A DNA stretch of 6,027 nucleotides, taken from the NCBI GenBank assembly GCA_009936765.1, contig JAACDL010000042.1, forward strand, positions 1-6,027, read 5' to 3'. Source of the stretch: Methanobacteriota archaeon (GTDB lineage Archaea; Thermoplasmatota; Poseidoniia; Poseidoniales; Poseidoniaceae). The first letter of the stretch is position 1, and the number at the start of each line of letters is the position of its first letter. Under the pieces are notes generated by a model, which saw only the letters and a list, made by a program, of their open reading frames with translations, had not been told where the DNA came from and did not search any database. Both the position numbers and the translations under genes were made by a program. Shown in pieces: positions 3,571 to 6,027 of this stretch.

Positions 3571-6027
3571 CTATTGTTGGAAATGACCGGCGTACTGTTG
3601 AGCATAAGCCCTAGCAGTTTCTTCGGGATATCCTTGAGCGATTAGTTGCTGAACATATTGCTCCATTGGATCCATCTCTGCGACTCCAGCATATCCTGCA
3701 GCGGTTGCAGTGAAATCTCCACCCATTCCTGAGTCTACGATTTCGTCTTCATTTCCGCCACGAAGTACGAAGAAGAGAGACAGTATTACGATTAGTGCAA
3801 GACCAAGTCCTCCTCCAAGGTATAGCATCAAATCGCTATCACCGCTAGATTCTGCATCATCACTGACTGGTTCTTTGTCAGGGATTCCGTCGTTATCTGA
3901 ATCTGTGAACTCTCCAGACCATTCACATTCCATGGTGTCTTCATTCCAAATCCAGTATGCATCTGGCTCGGCATCTAATACCTCTACAGGTACTACAACA
4001 CCTTGACATTCAGGTAGTGTGATTTCAATCCAGTAGATAATAGGCCAGCGTTTGTCATCACCTTCGTATATCTTCAAGAACACCCTGATGTTCTTGGAAT
4101 TGTTATCATAAAGATCTGCAATGTTCAAAGTCAATTGGAACCCATCTCCGTCTCCCAATGCCTCTGATCTTGCCCACTTCTGTTCAAGTTGAAGAGTGTA
4201 CTTAGCGACTGCTGTCTGATCAAATGTTGCATCCGTTAGAGCCACTTCGACATATACGTCACCCTGTTCAGCACCATCAACAACATTACCACTCAGTGTG
4301 ATAGTATCTTGGATGAATGATGACCCGTTCAAATTAAGTTCAACTTGTACAGTTGGCTCAGCATCCCCGAACCCTTCTGGTACAACCGAGAAGTACATCT
4401 TGTACTTGTCAGAACTCTTTCCTGCTTGGTCATAAACAACTAATTCGATACGGATTAAAGATTCAGTCTGTCCACTTGGGTCCACTGTCACGTTACTGAA
4501 GGTGTATGCCCATGCTCCATCGCTAGACGATGGAGTGATGAAGTTGTGTCCTTCCAACTTGTAATTGTCTTCGTTGTAAGGCTTGTCAAACAGAACTGTC
4601 CATTCGTAAGATTCAATTCCGTTACCGGAAAGAGCGTCTGCATCAGAAGAGTTGCCTGCATCAAAGTGAACAGTCAACGCTCCGGATTGATCGAGGTTGA
4701 TTCTCTGAAGAGGCCAATCGATTCCCGATACGGATTTGACTCCACGGTCTTCGATTTGGTCTTCGTATTCAGCTCTCATATCGACCATTGCATCCGCTAC
4801 TGGGCGGAATTCGTCAGCCCTTGTATCATCAGTCATTACAGTAACCGATATCGAACGGGAATGTCCAGCAGCATCGTGTAGGAAGAGTGTAACTTCCCAA
4901 GTTGCGCCCTGGAGACATCCTGTTGCAGATGAAAGGTCTACCTTACAGAAATCAACTGTCGGTGTTGCTACATCTGTGTGGTCGGTACCACTAGCCATTG
5001 AAGAACCAGTCCAGTCAGTTGGTCCGCTGATTACCCAATCTGTGGATAATACTTCGGAAGCACTAGTAATGTGTCCGAAAGTAATCTCGGAGTTACTCTT
5101 CATGTAATGGTAAGCGTATCCGCCAGTTGAAGGATCGAATGATGGTATTTCACCATTGATTGTCAAATCTAGGCCACTTCCAAGTGTTCCAAATCCATTA
5201 GGATAAGGAGTTACTTGGTAGGAGAGCATGTTCCCAAGAAGAGGGAAAGTGCTACTGTCTGCTCTGTCAGATACACTTGCAACATCTATTGTGGTAACGA
5301 TTAGGCCACCATCAACATAGCTGCATACACCCAGTACAGTGTCTTGCACGTCTGCTTCAGATTGCAATAACCTCTGGAAAGAACCTCCTTCTTCGGAGTA
5401 TCCATTACAAGCACGTGGAACGGATGTTGCAGAAGCGCTCTTGGTGTTGATAATCGATTCTGTAACAGTTCCGAATTGGTCAAATCCTTGGAATGCTGCA
5501 AGGTCTACACCTTCCAAAATTGGATGGTATGGGTCTGCAACTTCCATGTTGTTGTATGTGACTCTTGTTTCAGGAGTGTTTCTCGGTTGAATATCCATGT
5601 CGAACGGAAGTAAACTTTCTCCAGTAGACGAAGAGTACTCGTAGTAATCAGTCGCACCAGAAAGGTGAACCTGAACTGTTCCTCCAGATGACATGAAGTT
5701 CTTCATTGCATTTTGGTAAGAAGAACCACCGATCAATTCGTAGTAACCCTTTCCGCCTTCATCACCAGGCTTAGCTGTGTTAACATCTTGCCAAGGCATG
5801 ATTACCTTGTCGTAATGAGTTAACCATCCTAGGTCTAGGTATTCGCCCCAGTCGTTGATATCATACTGTGTATAAGTCAGTCCTAGGATGACCATGTCCT
5901 GCTTAATTGAGGAAACACGTGTAGAGTCACCGGAAAGGATTGCGATATCGATTTGGTCAGCGAATGATGCATGGAAGTAACGAACGTTTCCAGATGTGCT
6001 GCCATCAGGTAGAGATGCATGGAAACT
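3571..6027 (-). CDS. Large membrane-anchored surface protein, 5'-truncated by the window edge
   Basis: 818 visible residues; the frame is open from the TAG at 3571-3573 to base 6027, so the N-terminus and any signal peptide lie outside. The ATG at 5895 is internal (visible residue 45). The first ~270 residues look like a glutamine-amidotransferase-like or ThuA-like alpha/beta domain: a strand IDIAILSGD, then YDKVIMPWQD, SSGGTVQVHLSG and HPILEGV at 168-174. No catalytic Cys nucleophile is evident there. A middle all-beta region includes a PKD-like stretch (FDAGNSSDAD to SYEWTVLF, 455-480). DSDNDGIPD at 709-717 resembles calcium-binding thrombospondin-3-like loops. A membrane helix covers 733-755 and a 63-residue cytoplasmic tail follows. 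Six Cys occur in the ectodomain in three sequence-near pairs (207/235, 361/371, 674/701), consistent with disulfides. A role in cell-surface binding is likely, but the ligand is unknown. Confidence 0.85.
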   Translation of the reverse strand, partial: SFHASLPDGSTSGNVRYFHASFADQIDIAILSGDSTRVSSIKQDMVILGLTYTQYDINDWGEYLDLGWLTHYDKVIMPWQDVNTAKPGDEGGKGYYELIGGSSYQNAMKNFMSSGGTVQVHLSGATDYYEYSSSTGESLLPFDMDIQPRNTPETRVTYNNMEVADPYHPILEGVDLAAFQGFDQFGTVTESIINTKSASATSVPRACNGYSEEGGSFQRLLQSEADVQDTVLGVCSYVDGGLIVTTIDVASVSDRADSSTFPLLGNMLSYQVTPYPNGFGTLGSGLDLTINGEIPSFDPSTGGYAYHYMKSNSEITFGHITSASEVLSTDWVISGPTDWTGSSMASGTDHTDVATPTVDFCKVDLSSATGCLQGATWEVTLFLHDAAGHSRSISVTVMTDDTRADEFRPVADAMVDMRAEYEDQIEDRGVKSVSGIDWPLQRINLDQSGALTVHFDAGNSSDADALSGNGIESYEWTVLFDKPYNEDNYKLEGHNFITPSSSDGAWAYTFSNVTVDPSGQTESLIRIELVVYDQAGKSSDKYKMYFSVVPEGFGDAEPTVQVELNLNGSSFIQDTITLSGNVVDGAEQGDVYVEVALTDATFDQTAVAKYTLQLEQKWARSEALGDGDGFQLTLNIADLYDNNSKNIRVFLKIYEGDDKRWPIIYWIEITLPECQGVVVPVEVLDAEPDAYWIWNEDTMECEWSGEFTDSDNDGIPDKEPVSDDAESSGDSDLMLYLGGGLGLALIVILSLFFVLRGGNEDEIVDSGMGGDFTATAAGYAGVAEMDPMEQYVQQLIAQGYPEETARAYAQQYAGHFQQ

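Noticed and set aside
3500..3575. tRNA-like string on the plus strand (GATAGTTCAATCGGTCA, then a hairpin, then TTCCAAT)
   Set aside because: The first part resembles a D-arm and TTCCAAT resembles a T-loop, but the T-stem does not pair, no 7-bp acceptor stem exists, and the hairpin does not give a proper 7-base anticodon loop.
4515..4535. Perfect 8-bp inverted repeat CTCCATCG / CGATGGAG
   Set aside because: It sits inside well-supported coding sequence of the surface protein, encodes a Ser-rich linker, and a stem of this size can arise by chance in a 6-kb window.
5893..5895. ATG at 5895 as the start of the surface protein
   Set aside because: The frame continues without a stop for 44 more codons to the window edge, and those residues complete a beta-strand (IDIAILSGD) of the same domain.
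1..6027. CRISPR array, insertion sequence, integrase or attachment site
   Set aside because: No spaced direct repeats outside the coding repeat blocks, no transposase-like protein and no terminal inverted repeats were seen.

Overview
The window most likely comes from an uncultured marine euryarchaeon of the Marine Group II / Poseidoniales type. This is an inference from gene content. It contains an archaeal Gar1-like H/ACA protein, an archaeal-length S-adenosylhomocysteinase, and a large multidomain exported protein. That protein has a C-terminal membrane anchor preceded by an aspartate-rich DxDxDG-type motif and followed by a short Gln/Ala/Tyr-rich cytoplasmic tail, a layout I associate with that group. 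No rRNA or other taxonomic marker is present, so the assignment is moderate. The DNA is very gene-dense, with no gene-free stretch above 100 bases.

Layout. On the plus strand, positions 30-1181 encode a 383-residue protein. Its first ~80 residues look like Gar1, and the rest is a long tail of Asp/Arg/Gly hexapeptide repeats separated by four RanBP2-type zinc fingers. The next plus-strand gene (1178-2209) overlaps it by ATGA and encodes a TPR protein with two membrane segments. After only 6 bases the minus-strand ahcY gene (2216-3481) ends convergently. An 89-base gap (3482-3570) contains a 14-bp RNA hairpin that is fully paired only in the minus-strand transcript. Upstream of it on the same strand is a large surface protein (3571-6027), whose reading frame stays open to the window edge, so its N-terminus lies outside.

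How the genes may work together. The first two genes look like one translationally coupled operon joining an RNA-binding protein with a membrane TPR protein. The pairing is unexpected and has no obvious explanation. The two minus-strand genes may share a transcript, with the hairpin between them acting as a terminator, processing site or 5'-UTR element. I see no metabolic link between ahcY and its neighbours.

The most interesting item is the first gene. Its tail combines zinc fingers close in sequence to those of eukaryotic FET proteins (FUS/EWS/TAF15) and ZRANB2 with low-complexity RG/RD repeats. This tail is attached to a conserved archaeal pseudouridylation-complex subunit that in other archaea normally ends after about 75-105 residues.
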